64,000 nt of DNA, from NCBI RefSeq assembly GCF_004664715.2, contig NC_051064.1, forward strand, positions 110,169,740-110,233,739. Direction: 5' to 3'. Shown here one piece after another: positions 1 to 12,609 of the stretch (the first letter of the stretch is position 1; each line of letters opens with the position of its first letter). The notes under the pieces are model-generated. The model worked only from the letters and a program-made list of their open reading frames with translations, made no database searches and was not told the DNA's origin. Source of the stretch: Peromyscus leucopus. Lineage: Eukaryota > Chordata > Mammalia > Rodentia > Cricetidae. Both the position numbers and the translations under genes were made by a program.

Positions 1-75
1 GGGTGCTGGGAATTGAACTCAGGACCTCTGGAAGAGCAGTCCATGCTCTTAATCACCAAGACATCTCTCCGGCCT
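1..75 (-). repeat. B2 SINE, 5' part, cut by window edge
   Basis: The reverse complement matches the tRNA-derived head of rodent B2, ending in the 'ctctccggcc' box at 75. The A-rich tail lies outside the window. Confidence 0.9.
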
Positions 76-405
76 GGCATATACTTTAATCCCAGTATTT
101 GGGAGTTGGAGGTAGGTGGGTCTCTGATTCTGAAGCCAGACTGGTTTACATAGCGAATTCCAGGCCAGACCAGCCAGAGCTACGTAATCTAGGCATGGTG
201 GTGTGTGCTGGGGAACTAGAGACAGGCTTATCGGTGGAGCTCACTGGCCAGCCAATCTAACCTAATCTTTGAGCTCCAGGTCCCACCCAGTGAGAGACCT
301 TGCCTCAGAAAACAAGGCGGGCAGCTCTTGGAGAGTGTTTCTAGAGTTGGCATCCAAACAAACATGTACATGCTCACACACACATGAACACATCCCCACC
401 TTCGC
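76..405 (+). repeat. Diverged composite SINE (B1/B4-like)
   Basis: A degraded B1-like stretch ('ctttaatcccag') is followed by 'ggagctcactggccagcca' and 'gtgagagaccttgcctcag', then a CA-rich tail. This arrangement is common in old rodent tRNA/7SL composite SINEs. The exact subfamily is not resolved. Confidence 0.55.
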
Positions 406-1139
406 CCTCAAAGAGTCCCACAAATGAAATCATGAAGTCCTAGAGTCAAGAACTCACGAATGCTCCATTTCAGAACTCTACCCTGCCCCAAAATGTAGGG
501 CCATAGACCATGGAATCAGTGCTTGGAAGGGTAAAGGCTGAGCAGTTAATACAAGCCTTGCGAATCCTCAGCCCCAGGCCCAGCCTCTGCAAGGAGCTGC
601 TGTCACCGAGGTGTGGGTGACCAGGAGCAACAGCAGCATCAAGGCCAGCCCTTCAGTGCCTCTCTGGAAACACTGGGCTTCGCCTCCTAATTCTCAGCCT
701 TCTAGTCTCACAGGGCTTTCCCTCTCTCAGTCCCCCTCCACTCTCAGCTCCTGCCTTGCTTTGTCCCGTGTCCTGTGGCTGTGTGTCCAAAAGCAAGGCT
801 ACAAGTTCCCCTTAGAGCCTGGGGAGCAGGCTGCCCCAGTCCACAGGGGTAGAGGCTTATTTGGGACTGTGGGATCCAGGGCCTTTCAGAAGCCAGACTT
901 GGAAGAGCCCTAAAGTCCCCTAGTCTGTGAAACAGACATGACACTCCTTCAAACCTTCACAAGGGGGGGGGGGGTGCCACTCAGTCTTGGATGATGGGAG
1001 GACCCAACTGCTTGCACCTATTTATTCCCTCCAAATTTAGGCAGCTGCACGTTTTAGACGCCCTTCTCAGAAGTGGCAGCCCTGGGTGGGGCAGTGTGGG
1101 CAGCCCGAGGAATGCAATGTCTGCTGTGGAGTTGACATG
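406..1139. other. Intronic sequence, nothing recognised
   Basis: Short open frames exist on both strands but none resembles a known protein or has convincing splice sites. A 12-14 base G run lies near 963. It is presumed to be in the intron before the last Cdcp2 exon. Confidence 0.4.
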
Positions 1140-1312
1140 TGTGTGGCCTCGCTTGCTGGTACGCTGTGTGGTCCCAGACAACAGAGTTAACCTCTAGGCC
1201 CCACTTTCTTTATCTGTGGAATGGAAATGTTAATGACACCAAGAAGGTTATTGTGAGAATGAAATGAACTGATATACTTAACTGGATCCTAAATGGCCCC
1301 AGATGTTAGGTA
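1140..1312 (+). repeat. MIR SINE fragment
   Basis: The order of 'gttaacctct', 'tttctttatctgtggaatgg' and 'aaggttattgtgagaatgaa' follows the MIR consensus. It is an ancient mammalian element, highly diverged. Confidence 0.65.
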
Positions 1313-1337
1313 GTTTTTGTTGTTGTTGTTATTATTT

Positions 1338-1648
1338 GGCTTTTTGAGGCAGGGTCTCGGGTAGTCTAGGGTGACTTACTATGTAATTAAAAATGACTTT
1401 GAAGCCAGGCGGTGGTGGCGCACACCTTTAATCCCAGCACTCGGGAGGCAGAGCCAGGCGGATCTCTGTGAGTTCGAGGCCAGCCTGGGCTACCAAGTGA
1501 GCTCCAGGAAAGGCGCAAAGCTACACAGAGAAACCCTGTCTCAAAAAAACCAAAAAAAAAAAAAAAAAAAAAAAAAGACTTTGAACTCTGGGTTCTCTTC
1601 TTCCTCCAAAGTGCTGGGATTACAGGCGTGTACTACCACACCTGGCTT
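1338..1648 (-). repeat. Old B1, split by a younger B1
   Basis: The reverse-oriented B1 arms at 1338-1403 ('gaggcagggtctcggg') and 1586-1648 ('aagtgctgggattacaggcg') are separated by a forward B1. The nesting gives the relative age. Confidence 0.65.
1404..1576 (+). repeat. B1 SINE with poly-A and target duplication
   Basis: Full-length young B1 from 'gccaggcggtggtggcgcac' to an A tail at 1576. It is flanked by the 9-bp direct repeat 'gactttgaa' (1395-1403 and 1577-1585). It carries the 'ggaaaggcgcaaagctac' tail variant. Confidence 0.93.
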
Positions 1649-1719
1649 ATGTATTGCCAGTACAATCTCAACTCCATGGTTGCTGTTTTGGGGGTGGTTT
1701 TTTGCTTGTTTGTTTTTGC

Positions 1720-1803
1720 TTTTTTGCTGGTACGGGGGGTTGAATGTGGAGCCTCACACACACACCAGTCAAGTGCTCTGCCCCTAAGCTACATCTTCCA
1801 GAC
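1720..1803 (-). repeat. ID-like tRNA-derived SINE fragment
   Basis: The pattern 'tgctggtac...ggttgaatgtggagcc...aagtgctctgcccctaagct' is the reverse complement of an ID/tRNA-Ala type SINE, diverged. Confidence 0.4.
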
Positions 1804-1934
1804 TTGGTGTTCTTGCTGTTACTATCTTTCGGCCCCTTTCAGCCCCTTGAAACCAGAGCAAACGTTGGCCCATCAAGTATGATGCCCTTCAAGACAGTCC
1901 ACACTCACAGTGTCCTCTTTTATAATTATTTCAA

Positions 1935-1936
<2 letters not shown>

Positions 1937-1973
<37 letters not shown>
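1937..1973. repeat. (TG)n microsatellite
   Basis: Pure TG dinucleotide tract of about 37 bp, next to the tail end of the reverse-oriented SINE that follows. Confidence 0.98.
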
Positions 1974-1974
<1 letters not shown>

Positions 1975-2095
1975 GATCAGAGGACAACTTATGGGGGTTA
2001 GTTTTCTCCCTCCACTATTTGGGTTTCAGTGATGGAGTTCAAGCTGTCAGGCTTGGTGGCAAGTTCCTTTACCCACTGAGCCAGCTTGCTGGCCC
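1974..2095 (-). repeat. B3/B4-type SINE
   Basis: The reverse complement starts with a tRNA-like head ('gccagcaagctggctcagtg'). The plus strand shows 'caggcttggtggcaagttcc', typical of B4/RSINE heads. Confidence 0.7.
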
Positions 2096-2104
2096 TTCTG
2101 CCCT

Positions 2105-2175
2105 TTTGGTAGACGAGGACTCCGAGGCTCAGAGTGTCAAGGGATCTGTGGCAAAGCTGTGGGATCAGGCCTATG
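2105..2175 (+). repeat. MIR fragment
   Basis: 'tagacgaggactccgaggct' followed by 'cagagtgtcaaggg' matches the 3' half of MIR. It lies 70 bp upstream of the Cdcp2 exon, in the intron. Confidence 0.5.
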
Positions 2176-2233
2176 TGTATTTAGAGGAAACAGGAGAGGC
2201 AGAGCCTCCTTGGGCATGAACACGTATCTGTGA

Positions 2234-2569
<336 letters not shown>

Positions 2570-3615
2570 GCAGGAAGAGAGCGGCGTGGGGACCCACAGC
2601 AGGGCAAGGTGGGGCTTGTGGACACGTTGGTGACCACGGGCGCATCCCGTTCCTCTCTGAGCCCGTTCTCTCGGGATCAGTGTTTCCTGCTCTGCTCATC
2701 ACAGGGTTCTGAGAAGAGTGTGTGTGGATAAGGGTTCTGGAGACGATCACAATTGCTGTTATGTTATTAATTTTAAGGCTATTCTGCTACAGGAAAGTAT
2801 GCTCCCATATGTGCATCTTATGAGCTTGGGTAGTTGGGGTCACCAGTGGCAGTGCGAATACAACAGACTCATCCTATTCTTCAGCAACTCAGGGTACATA
2901 GAAAAGCACCTCTTGGTTTCTCAGACCTTCGTTAGTAGGAAGGCTAGTATCAGTTCAGGGCTTCCTCCCTCCTGAATGGACTTGTGTGAAGACTCTGCCT
3001 AAAGAACTCCAGCTCAGCCTCCATGGAGCGGGAAGAGAGCCAAAGCTCCGGCTCGGGCTGGTGTTTCAGTCCCTGCCACACCATGTCACTACTGAAGACT
3101 CGTCCTGTGCATCCTCGTGGATGCTCGCCCACAGAGGTGGCAATGGCCTCCTGGGCCCGATTCCTATAGACCCCAGGCAGGCTGAACAGCGTGCTCGAAG
3201 GGGAGGCTGCAGCTGAGGAGGTGTGGCTTCTGCATTGGGATTTTTGCTTGAATGTCTTGTTGTCTTTGGCCAAGACACTGACTGAAGTTCCATGTGTCTC
3301 TGCCCTTGCTCTGATGTTCTTATCGGTAGCTCTTCCTCGCTCAGCAGGCGAGCTCTCTCGGGAGCCCTCTGTTCCTTCTCCTACTCTAGTCCCTTAGAGT
3401 TGCTCCAGTCTCTCAGCTGCTCCAGTCTCTCAGAGCTGCTCCAGGCCACCCACATGATGTTTCTGTGCTTCCGTCAGATCAAAGGGGACTTCCTGCCCTT
3501 CCCTGTGAGGGCCTCTAGGATTAGTATGCAAAATAACACACCCTTCTCCAGAGCTCTTCTTGATAGCAAGAAGTGGAACAACCTTGTTAATGAAAAATAA
3601 ACAAACGATACATTT
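2570..3615 (+). other. Cdcp2: Probable 3' UTR of the Cdcp2 terminal exon
   Basis: This sequence after the stop holds no recognised SINE, which is unusual here. It ends just after an AATAAA hexamer followed by a T-rich stretch ('ctactgtttgtccctg'). The extent is inferred from that signal only. Confidence 0.4.
3596..3601 (+). terminator. Candidate polyadenylation signal AATAAA
   Basis: Canonical hexamer about 1.03 kb after the Cdcp2 stop, with a GT/T-rich stretch 20-40 bp downstream. It is the first AATAAA found after the stop on this strand. Confidence 0.45.
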
Positions 3616-4229
3616 ATACTCTACTGTTTGTCCCTGCTCACCTTTATATTGCATAATGATCATTCAAGGAGTCCTTGCACAATAATAACCGGGGTTTCCA
3701 AACTCCAGCTGCTGACCACTGGGAGGAGGTTAAGAAGATGGAAGCCCCATTACAGCACAGTTCATTTGGCACCCCATCGCGCATGCCCTGGTCCCAGACT
3801 CTGTGTCTGTGAGGCAGCGCCCAGCAGCACACAGGCAGGTGTGAGTCTTGCCCTTGAGCTGTGTCTAGGTGGCCAAGCAGAACTGGGGACGAAGGGGCAG
3901 ACCAGCTGGGACCTTGAAGAAACGGTAGAGCATGAAGAACCCTTGAAGGGAAGTGAATCAATCGGAGGAGAAAGAGTAGCCTGGACACTCAGAGCCAAAC
4001 CGGCTTCCAGTCCAAGTTCGTCAACTGGAAGTCTGGGCAAACAGGTCTACACCTCTTGTCTTGTGGAGGGTGTGGTGATTCGATGAATTCGGGGAGTCCG
4101 TGGGCTCTAAGTGTTCCTGCAGGGCAGTCCTCGGTCAACCCTGGGGTATCTGAACCCAGCCTTTCGCTCCCCCACCTCCCTCAGTTCTGAGTTGAGTGCC
4201 TTTGCCCTGATGTGACAGCCCCTAGGTCT
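3616..4229. other. Intergenic, nothing recognised
   Basis: Open frames of 92-152 codons overlap on both strands, but none has recognisable similarity or splice context. Treated as chance frames in moderately GC-rich DNA. Confidence 0.4.
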
Positions 4230-4798
4230 CGGTTTCTGTCCCGGTGCTGTGGTAAAACACCATGACCCAAAGCAGCTCAGGGAGGAAAGGGGTTGTTTTA
4301 GCTTATAGTTTATAGGCCACCGTGAAGGAACGTCAGGGCAGGAACCTGGAGGCAGGAACTGAAGCAGAGGCCGTGGAGGAGTGATGCTTTCTGGCTTGCT
4401 CTCTTTATGGTGTACTCAGCCTGCTTTCTCTTTCATTTGTTTTTGGTGTTTGTTTGTTTGTTTGTTTGTTTTTGAGACAGGGTTTCTCTGTGTAGCCCTG
4501 GCTGTCCTGGAACTCGCTCTGTAGACCAGGCTGGCCTCGAACTTAGACATCTGCCTGCCTCTGCTTCCCGAGTACTGGGGTTAAATGATGTGTAACACCA
4601 CCTGGCTCTCAGCCTGCTTTCTTAGGACCTAGGACCACCTGCCCAGGGGTGACACTGCCCACAGTGGGCTGGGCCCTCCCACATCAATCATTAATTAAGA
4701 GAATGTCACACAGACTTGTCTATAGGACAGTCTATTGAGGGCATTTTCTCAGTTGAGATTACCTCTTCCCAGAAGACCCTAGTTTATGTCAAGTTAAC
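4230..4798 (-). repeat. Dispersed rodent LTR-like repeat (MaLR-like), split by B1
   Basis: It contains 'gctgtggtaaaacaccatga', 'ggaacctggaggcaggaact', 'gggctgggccctccc' and 'agtttatgtcaagttaacac'. These landmarks recur in four other copies in the window (30205, 31532, 34345, 52632). The other orientation carries an AATAAA-like end, so this copy is read as minus. The family name is not certain. Confidence 0.6.
4430..4607 (-). repeat. B1 SINE with 15-bp target duplication
   Basis: A T-rich tail, then the B1 reverse complement ('gagacagggtttctctgtgt'). It is flanked by a perfect direct repeat 'ctcagcctgctttct' at 4415-4429 and 4608-4622, inside the older LTR-like repeat. Confidence 0.93.
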
Positions 4799-4861
4799 AC
4801 AACAATAAAAACAAAACAACAACAAACCAACCACCACCACCAACAACAACAACAAAAGAAA
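4799..4861. repeat. (AAC/ACC)n simple repeat
   Basis: Imperfect AAC and ACC trinucleotides in an A-rich context, directly after the end of the LTR-like repeat. Confidence 0.8.
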
Positions 4862-5539
4862 AAAGACATAACCAGCAGTTTCCCTGCCCAGGAAGTCTGG
4901 ACACAAGCTTGGATACTCTTGAAAGGAGCCCTGGGGTGCTGTCCTCTGTGATGGTGAGTCGTGTACCGCTTGCTGACATGTATAATTCCCTCACTGTACA
5001 GTTGAGGGACCTGAGGGTGTGGAAGGAAACGCTCAAGGAGATGGCTGTGATACACTGGGGTTGGCTAAAGGAAGAGATGCTTCCCTAAGCTGGGGGAACG
5101 AGCCACGAGCTGGGCCTCCCAGACCCCGGAGCACGCCTCAGCTGTGAGGGCAGTGTCTGGTGGGAAAGGCCTGGATGGTGGAGCATGAGAGAACACTTCT
5201 GTCTTCACAGACATGCCTTCGGCCTGGCATCCCCAGCTCTCCAGGCAGCCAGCACGTTGATTGTCTGTGTGAGCCATGGGAAATGACAGTCTTTAGGACA
5301 GGGCAGTGTCTACTAGAACTTAAAGGGCTGAAATGATCCATTGGCCACCAAGCTCAGCCCAGGAAGAGTGGGACAAGATGGGCACCACACAGCTCTGCAG
5401 GTCCACTGTCCAGGAAGTGGGACCTCCCATCCCACATGAGCACTGTGAGTCCAGCCTAGGCAGGAACTTTGAGTTGATGTCACAGATGAGAGGGTACTTG
5501 GGCAAGTAGATGTGTTGGTCTTGGGAAAGCACCCTTTAG
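4862..5539. other. Intergenic, nothing recognised
   Basis: No repeat landmark, exon-like frame or regulatory motif was recognised on either strand. Confidence 0.35.
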
Positions 5540-5705
5540 ACTGCAGATCAGATAGTCCATCCCTTTCAAGTTTGACTCTGACTCAGTGTGACTCGGGGTG
5601 GATGGCTAAGCTCCCTGAACCCCATTTGTGTGGAATGAGGATAGAAGCATCCCCCTCACACAATTATTATGAGGATCAGGTGATTGATGGGCCCTGACTC
5701 CAAGC
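5540..5705 (+). repeat. MIR fragment
   Basis: 'ctccctgaaccccatttgtg', 'ggaatgaggatagaag' and 'aattattatgaggatcaggt' follow the MIR core and 3' region. Confidence 0.6.
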
Positions 5706-6894
5706 AAGAGCTTCTCAAGGAGTCCTCCAATCTCAGGGTTGGACAGGGCCTTACAGGGAAGCAAGTCCTATGTCCCCATCTCCCCCCACATCCTCCGTCC
5801 CCCCACATTCCCCTCGCCAGTCAGTCTGCCCTAGCCTCCCCACATCTCTGCTGCTCTCCAAGGACCAAGACCATCACCCCTAATCCTGCAGTAGAATGAT
5901 TCCACGGAGGTATCCTTGGCCTTGTCCCTCAGGTCTTCTCTGTTCCGGGGGCACTTGATCACTGATGTAAGATGATGTCCCTTCCTGTCACCCCGCACCC
6001 TGCACCTGCTTTTTTTTCTTCATAGCATCAACCTAAAATGTGTCTGCAACCCGAGGCATGTGCACATGGAACACAGCCAGCCAGGGGGACCTGGGGAGGG
6101 GAGCCAAGGCCCCTTCTCCCCACCCCTGTCTCTGATATAATGGTAAGCAAGCTTCCCAGGACACAGAAGATCCTGAGTGGGGTCCTGAGGGACACAAGGA
6201 GACCACACAGAAACAAACAAGGATGTTCCTCTCGAACACCTTAGGGACAAGGACAGTCCAAGTGAACAACTCAACATGCCTAAGTGCTCAAGGAGTTCAG
6301 AGGGAGGGCCTGTGCTTCCAGAAGAGACTCCTTGGGCTCAGGAGAGGGAACAGCCTCTCAGGACAGGGAACAGCACACGGCAACGCACAGAAGCTTGAGG
6401 AGCACATGGTGTCCGGGAGTGGGGAGTCGGGAAGAGGGCCGGGTGAGGAGGCTCAGAGGTAAACCCAGTGACATCCAAAAGGCAAAGACGAGCTGGAAGG
6501 TTGCTTACGGCACCAAGATAGCACCTCAGAACAGTGTCAGAGATGCCCCTGTGCCATGGGCTTCCAAAGGAAGATGACTGTGGACCAAGACAGGCAAATG
6601 AATGATACACCCCAGCACCTTGGATGGTCTCCATTGGCTGGCCGCACACACGCTTCTGGCAAGTCAGTCAGTTGCCCAGGGATCTGAGCCCTGGGTTCCA
6701 GCTGCCTCAGCCACCATGTGACCTTGGTTTATCCAACCACCTCCAAGAGGCCCTTCCTAGCACCCCCAGGAGCTAGGCCAGGCTGGCTGGATACAAGGAT
6801 CCAGGGCAGAAGAGGCAAACAATGGGAGGTAAGCCTGTGACTGGTTCTAGCTTGTTTTATGGCTCACTGAGGAAGCTCTCAGAGTTGTGAGCTG
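5706..6894. other. Intergenic, nothing recognised
   Basis: Overlapping open frames of up to 103 codons occur on both strands with no recognisable product. A C-rich patch lies near 5780-5830. Confidence 0.35.
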
Positions 6895-7000
6895 TGAGTT
6901 GGAAACGATAGCGGGAACATTTGTTGACATATACCGCATGCCAGACACGTTCCTAGGTCGTTTTTCCATTCACTTACTCATTTTAATTTTCTAACCTGTA
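6895..7000 (+). repeat. MIR-like fragment
   Basis: 'catttgttgacatataccgc' followed by 'atgccagacacgttcctagg' resembles the conserved MIR segment 'tactatgtgccaggcactgt'. Confidence 0.45.
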
Positions 7001-7034
7001 ACTATTTCTGTTATTTCTTTAAAAACAAATCCAG

Positions 7035-7191
7035 GCAGGGCCAGGGAGGTGGGTTGTCGAGTGAGGGCCAATGAGACGGGTCAGTGCTACCCAGTCTGAA
7101 GAAGACCATTTCGTCTCCAGAGCACACATGGTTGAGGACAGGAGCCAGCTCCTGAGAGTGACCTCTGCACCTATACTGTGGCGTGTGCATG
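7035..7191 (+). repeat. B4-type SINE, diverged
   Basis: A weak SINE head followed by 'ggttgaggacaggagccagc' and 'gagagtgacctctgcacc', then a CA tail. This matches the RSINE/B4 layout. Confidence 0.45.
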
Positions 7192-7195
7192 CACA

Positions 7196-7245
<50 letters not shown>

Positions 7246-7290
7246 AAATAAATAAATAAATAAATAAATAAACAAATAAATAAATAAATA
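7192..7290. repeat. (CA)n plus (AAAT)n microsatellite
   Basis: About 50 bp of CA followed by about 45 bp of AAAT units. It looks like the expanded tail of the SINE before it. Confidence 0.97.
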
Positions 7291-7439
7291 CAGCTTTAAG
7301 AAAGGCAAAAACATCCAGGTGGCAAGTCAGTCAGCGGAGGCCAGACCTCAGCTGCTCTAGAAGAGCAGGGGAGGAAGCCGAAGGGACAGGCGGATCCGGG
7401 CCGTAACTCAGAACTTCACACTTGGCGCTCTAAGACTTG

Positions 7440-7585
7440 AAGGCTCTCCACACATTAGTTCAGTTCATTTATTCTTCCTGCTAACACTGAGGTGAAGTGG
7501 ACACTGTGGAGTCCCATCTCTCCAGTGAGAAAACAAGACGCTAAGCTGAGTAACTTGCTTCAGGTCACAGGTGTCAGCTCCCACA
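7440..7585 (+). repeat. MIR fragment
   Basis: 'cagtgagaaaacaagacgct', 'gagtaacttgcttcaggtca' and 'caggtgtcagctc' match the 3' half of MIR. Confidence 0.55.
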
Positions 7586-7644
7586 GGTGAGGGGGAGCAC
7601 TGAGACCCAGGATCCTCCCATACATCTCTCTGGCTTACTTTTCT

Positions 7645-7783
7645 TTGAGACAGGGTTTCCCTGTGTAGCCTTCCCTGGCCTGGATCTCACTCTGCAGACC
7701 AGGCTGGCCTCGAACTCGCAGAGATCCGCCTGGCTCTGCCTCCCGAGTGCTGGGATTAAAAGGCGCGAGCCACCATGCCCAGC
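7645..7783 (-). repeat. B1 SINE
   Basis: The reverse complement of B1 runs from 'tgagacagggtttccctgtg' to 'gcgagccaccatgcccagc'. The tail is short and no clear target duplication is seen. Confidence 0.9.
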
Positions 7784-8535
7784 TTAAGCACTTTGCATAT
7801 ATGAACTGGTTAAGCCTCACTGCAGGACCGTGGGACGGAGAGGTAGGGGCTCACCCAAACCACATCGCAAGTAAGGGGGGCAGCGAGGCCCCATGTACAC
7901 TTCGTGTCTGAGCTCCATTAGCCCTTGCTCACACTTGAAAGCTTTGTCTTGGCACAGTGCTCTGTGCAGACTGTCGGGCCCCAAGTGTTGCCCTGTCTTT
8001 CCCAGACAGACCCACTCAGAGGCTGAGGCGTGGATCTGGCTCCCGGGCTTCCAGAGGAGCCTTAACAAATGTCCCCGGTGACTTGTCAGAGCTCAAGGCT
8101 GTTTCCATCAACTCAGGGGGCCCCAGAATACCTGGGCCTGCCAGGTCACCCTTGCCCTTCCCTCAGCCCGGGACGCTCCTAGGCCTCATTCCTGGCAAAC
8201 AGCCCCAGCACACTTCCTCCTAGCGCCTCCAGGGTCTGTGGGCCTCGGGGGAGCAGCTCCATTTTCTCAGCACACTTCCCCACCTGAACCTAGACCATGA
8301 CTCAGTGGCTCACTGTGTCCCTTGGCCACAACTTCCCAGAGTGCATCAGCAAAAGCCCTGCCTAGGGCTGCGGCAGCTCTGGAGATGTCCCTCTGGCTCT
8401 ACTCTGGGACACACAAGCAGTTTACCCCTGAGTCCTTACAGCCGCCATGCTTTGCAGGTAAGGAAGTTGAGACCTATAAGGTTAATGAAGACTGACCGAT
8501 TGATCTTAGGGTGGAAGGAAGGATGGAGCAGGGAC
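7784..8535. other. Intergenic, nothing recognised
   Basis: GC-moderate sequence without recognised repeats or exon-like features. Confidence 0.35.
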
Positions 8536-8550
8536 CCGTGCCCACATTCT

Positions 8551-10087
<1,537 letters not shown>

Positions 10088-10101
10088 ACATGAATGAATG
10101 A

Positions 10102-10421
10102 ATGGAGCCGGGCAGACGGCTCAGCCAGCAAACTGCTTGCCACGTAAGCTGAGTTTGATCCCCTAGAACCTGTCTTAAAACGCCAACTGTGCCGGTGCAT
10201 TCCTGTAATCCCCATGCTGAGAAGGTAGAGACAGGGTGATCCCTGGGATTTGCTGGGGAACTAGTCTAGCTGAATCAGTGAGCTCTGGGTTCGTCGGGAG
10301 ACCCTGTCTGGAAAAATGCAGTGGGGAGTGATTGAGGAAGACACGCAGTGTCAACCTCTCCCCAGGCATGCATGCACATGCACACACACACACATGCGCA
10401 CACTCGTGCACACACAGGAAG
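10102..10421 (+). repeat. B4-type composite SINE with target duplication
   Basis: The head 'gggcagacggctcagccagc', an internal B1-like part ('gcattcctgtaatccccatg') and a CA-rich tail are flanked by 'acatgaatgaatga' at 10088-10101 and 10422-10435. Confidence 0.75.
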
Positions 10422-10435
10422 ACATGAATGAATGA

Positions 10436-11094
10436 GGATGCTGTGCCGGTGGGAGACACAGAACAGCAGTTCGAGATTCATTGGGATGCTCGGATGTCAG
10501 TGTTGGAGAGGGAGTTTTCTGAGTTACAAGTGTCTTTCCCAGCATGCCCCTCACTGCCCAGGTCTCTCCAGTATTCTCCATGCCCCTCTTAAGTGGCAGA
10601 TGCAGGGGACGCTGGCTTTAGGGAGCGGACACAGCAAGGCTTGGTCACACAGCCAGGGGAGAAGGAACTGGAGCCAGGGATGGGGTTTCAGTGGGTATGA
10701 GAGCACACTCCCAGCCCTAGTGGCGCTGCCGGGTGCCCATGTGACAGTTTGAGGATCCCTACCTAGAACTGACCCTCCTGGACTGTGGACAGGAGGCCCA
10801 CTGGGTGGCAGGTGTCCAGATCAGCCTCATGGTCCTGGATGTGGATATGTGCCTCTCTACTGGTGTTCACAAGCATGGCCAGACAGTGTGGGAGTGCGGT
10901 TAGGATGTGTTCGCTTGTGTTCATGTGTCCAGGTTTATCCCCGATGCACCCTTCTGCAGGCCTGGCCGGTTTCTGTCTAGGAAAGTCCATCTCCCACATA
11001 CCTCCTTTGAGGCTCTCCGTGGGAGTGCAGCAGACGCAGAGTGAGGAGGTTGCACCCAGGTGTGTGCATGTGTAGTTATATGTAGGGTTTTCCT
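10436..11094. other. Intergenic, nothing recognised
   Basis: No repeat or exon was recognised. The 189-codon minus frame that crosses into the TG tract at 11095 is a product of that microsatellite. Confidence 0.35.
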
Positions 11095-11171
11095 GTGCAT
11101 GTGTGCATGTGCGTGTGCGTGTGCGTGTGCGTGTGCGTGTGCGTGTGTGTGTGTGCGTGTGTGTGTGTGTG
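11095..11171. repeat. (TGTGCG)n / (TG)n microsatellite
   Basis: Interrupted TG tract with regular C substitutions giving repeated 'gtgcgt' units. Confidence 0.97.
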
Positions 11172-11639
11172 CTTGCTTTTTCTAGATGGGCCTGAGCTCC
11201 ATCCCCCTCTGGGCCTGCCCAGCATGCTGTCGGGTACCTGAGGTCTGGGAGGAAGGAGAGTAGGTCTGAGAGAGAAAAGGCAGGCATGTCCTTGACTGGG
11301 CTTCTGCGCCCCTGAGCCAGAGGGAGGGTCAAGCAAGCTCCAAGGACTGATCAGCGCGCTCCAGTCCCACCTGGCAGAGGCCTGGGCTAGCGGTGGACAC
11401 AGCGCCATCTTGTGGGCCACAAGGAGAGGTAAATGGTAGCATGGGCAAGCAGAGGGCTGCCCTCTGGAGAAGGGATGGGAGGAGGTCCTGGGGCACCCAG
11501 AAGGCACCCTGCAGGTCCGTGTGCCACTCACTGTCTTTGCAGATGGCTCCTTCCCCTCCACCCCCGTCAGTCTTCCTCAGCCTTGCCCCCTCCAGTCCCG
11601 AGTTCGTCTAGGCTGGGCGACCTTAGTGCTGTGGAAAGA

Positions 11640-11800
11640 GCAGGGGCCCAGGGATGGGAGAAGCAGCTCAGGACTTCTCAGGGAGGATGGCCCCTAAGCA
11701 TAACCTTAAAGACTGAAACATGAGCCTGGACGAGAGGGAAATGCCCTGGACAGAGGCAACGGCATGTGCAAAGGCCCGGAAGCCTTGATGACGATTGACG
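11640..11800 (+). repeat. Possible ancient mammalian repeat
   Basis: 'catgtgcaaaggcccggaag' preceded by 'ggaaatgccctggacagagg' resembles an old mammalian repeat motif ('gtgcaaaggccctg') also seen near 26340. Weak evidence. Confidence 0.3.
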
Positions 11801-11882
11801 GGTATGTCCAGCTGGCAATGCAGTAAGAGCGAGGCTGAGACCCGGTGGGGAGCTCGGCCACAGAAGGCCTGCAGCGCTGACC

Positions 11883-12227
11883 TGCTGTGGATATCATTCT
11901 ATATAAATAAAACACTGATGGCCAGTGACCAGGCAGGAAGTATAGGCGGGACAAAGAGAGAGGAGAATTGGGGAAACAGGAAGAAGGAGGAGGGACACTG
12001 TAGCCACCGCCAGGACAAGCAGCATGTAAAGACGCCGGTAAGCCACCAGCCACGTGGCAAGGTATAGATTTATAAAAATGGGTTAATTTAAGATATAAGA
12101 ACAGTTAGCAAGAAGCCTGCCACGGCCATATAGTTTATAAGTGATATAAGCGTCTGAGTGATTATTTTATAAGTGGATTGTGGGACTGCAGGGCTTGGGG
12201 AACCTGGAGAGAAGCCCTCCAGCAACA
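11883..12227 (+). mobile_element. Solo LTR of a cricetid endogenous retrovirus, 6-bp target duplication
   Basis: 345 bp starting TGCTGTGG and ending CAACA, flanked by a perfect 'ctgacc' at 11877-11882 and 12228-12233. It contains 'aataaaacactgatggccag', 'aaatgggttaatttaag' and 'aagcctgccacggccatata', all shared with the copy at 46899-47290. TG...CA ends plus a 6-bp duplication point to a class II-type element. No internal retroviral genes are present, so it is a solo LTR or LTR-only insertion. Confidence 0.85.
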
Positions 12228-12338
12228 CTGACCCATGGAGCTGGAGCCAAGGGGGCCATCATAGGGAGCTGGGAAGGAATGACAAGATCACAGCCGCTTG
12301 TTGAGCGGAAACTCACACAACATACACTTTTAGTTGCT

Positions 12339-12490
12339 ATCTATCTACATTCTATTCTGTTTATTTATTTATTTACATTCTATTCTATTCTGTTTATTTA
12401 TTTATTTACATTCTATTCTATTCTGTTTATTTATTTGTCTATATTCTATTCTGTTTATTTATTTACATTCTATTCTGTTTATATTTATTT
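12339..12490. repeat. Imperfect tandem repeat, units around 30 bp
   Basis: About five repeats built from 'tttatttatttacattctat' plus 'tctattctg', with variable numbers of TTTA and TTCTA. It is AT-rich, next to the tail side of the old B1 that follows. Confidence 0.9.
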
Positions 12491-12596
12491 AGTATTGAGA
12501 CAAAGTCTTGCTATGTAGCCCAGGCTGGCCTCAAACTCCAGCTCCTCCTGCCTCAGCTTCTCCAGGGCTGGATGGCTGGTGTGCGTCACCACACCC
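12491..12596 (-). repeat. Old B1/proto-B1 fragment
   Basis: 'attgagacaaagtcttgcta', 'cccaggctggcctcaaactc' and 'gctggtgtgcgtcaccacac' match the B1 reverse complement with many changes. Confidence 0.7.
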
Positions 12597-12609
12597 TCCC
12601 TATAGCTGT

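Noticed and set aside
10763..11561. Minus frames of 161 and 189 codons
   Set aside because: Both run through the TG/TGTGCG tract (His-Thr and Arg-Thr runs) and lack similarity outside it.
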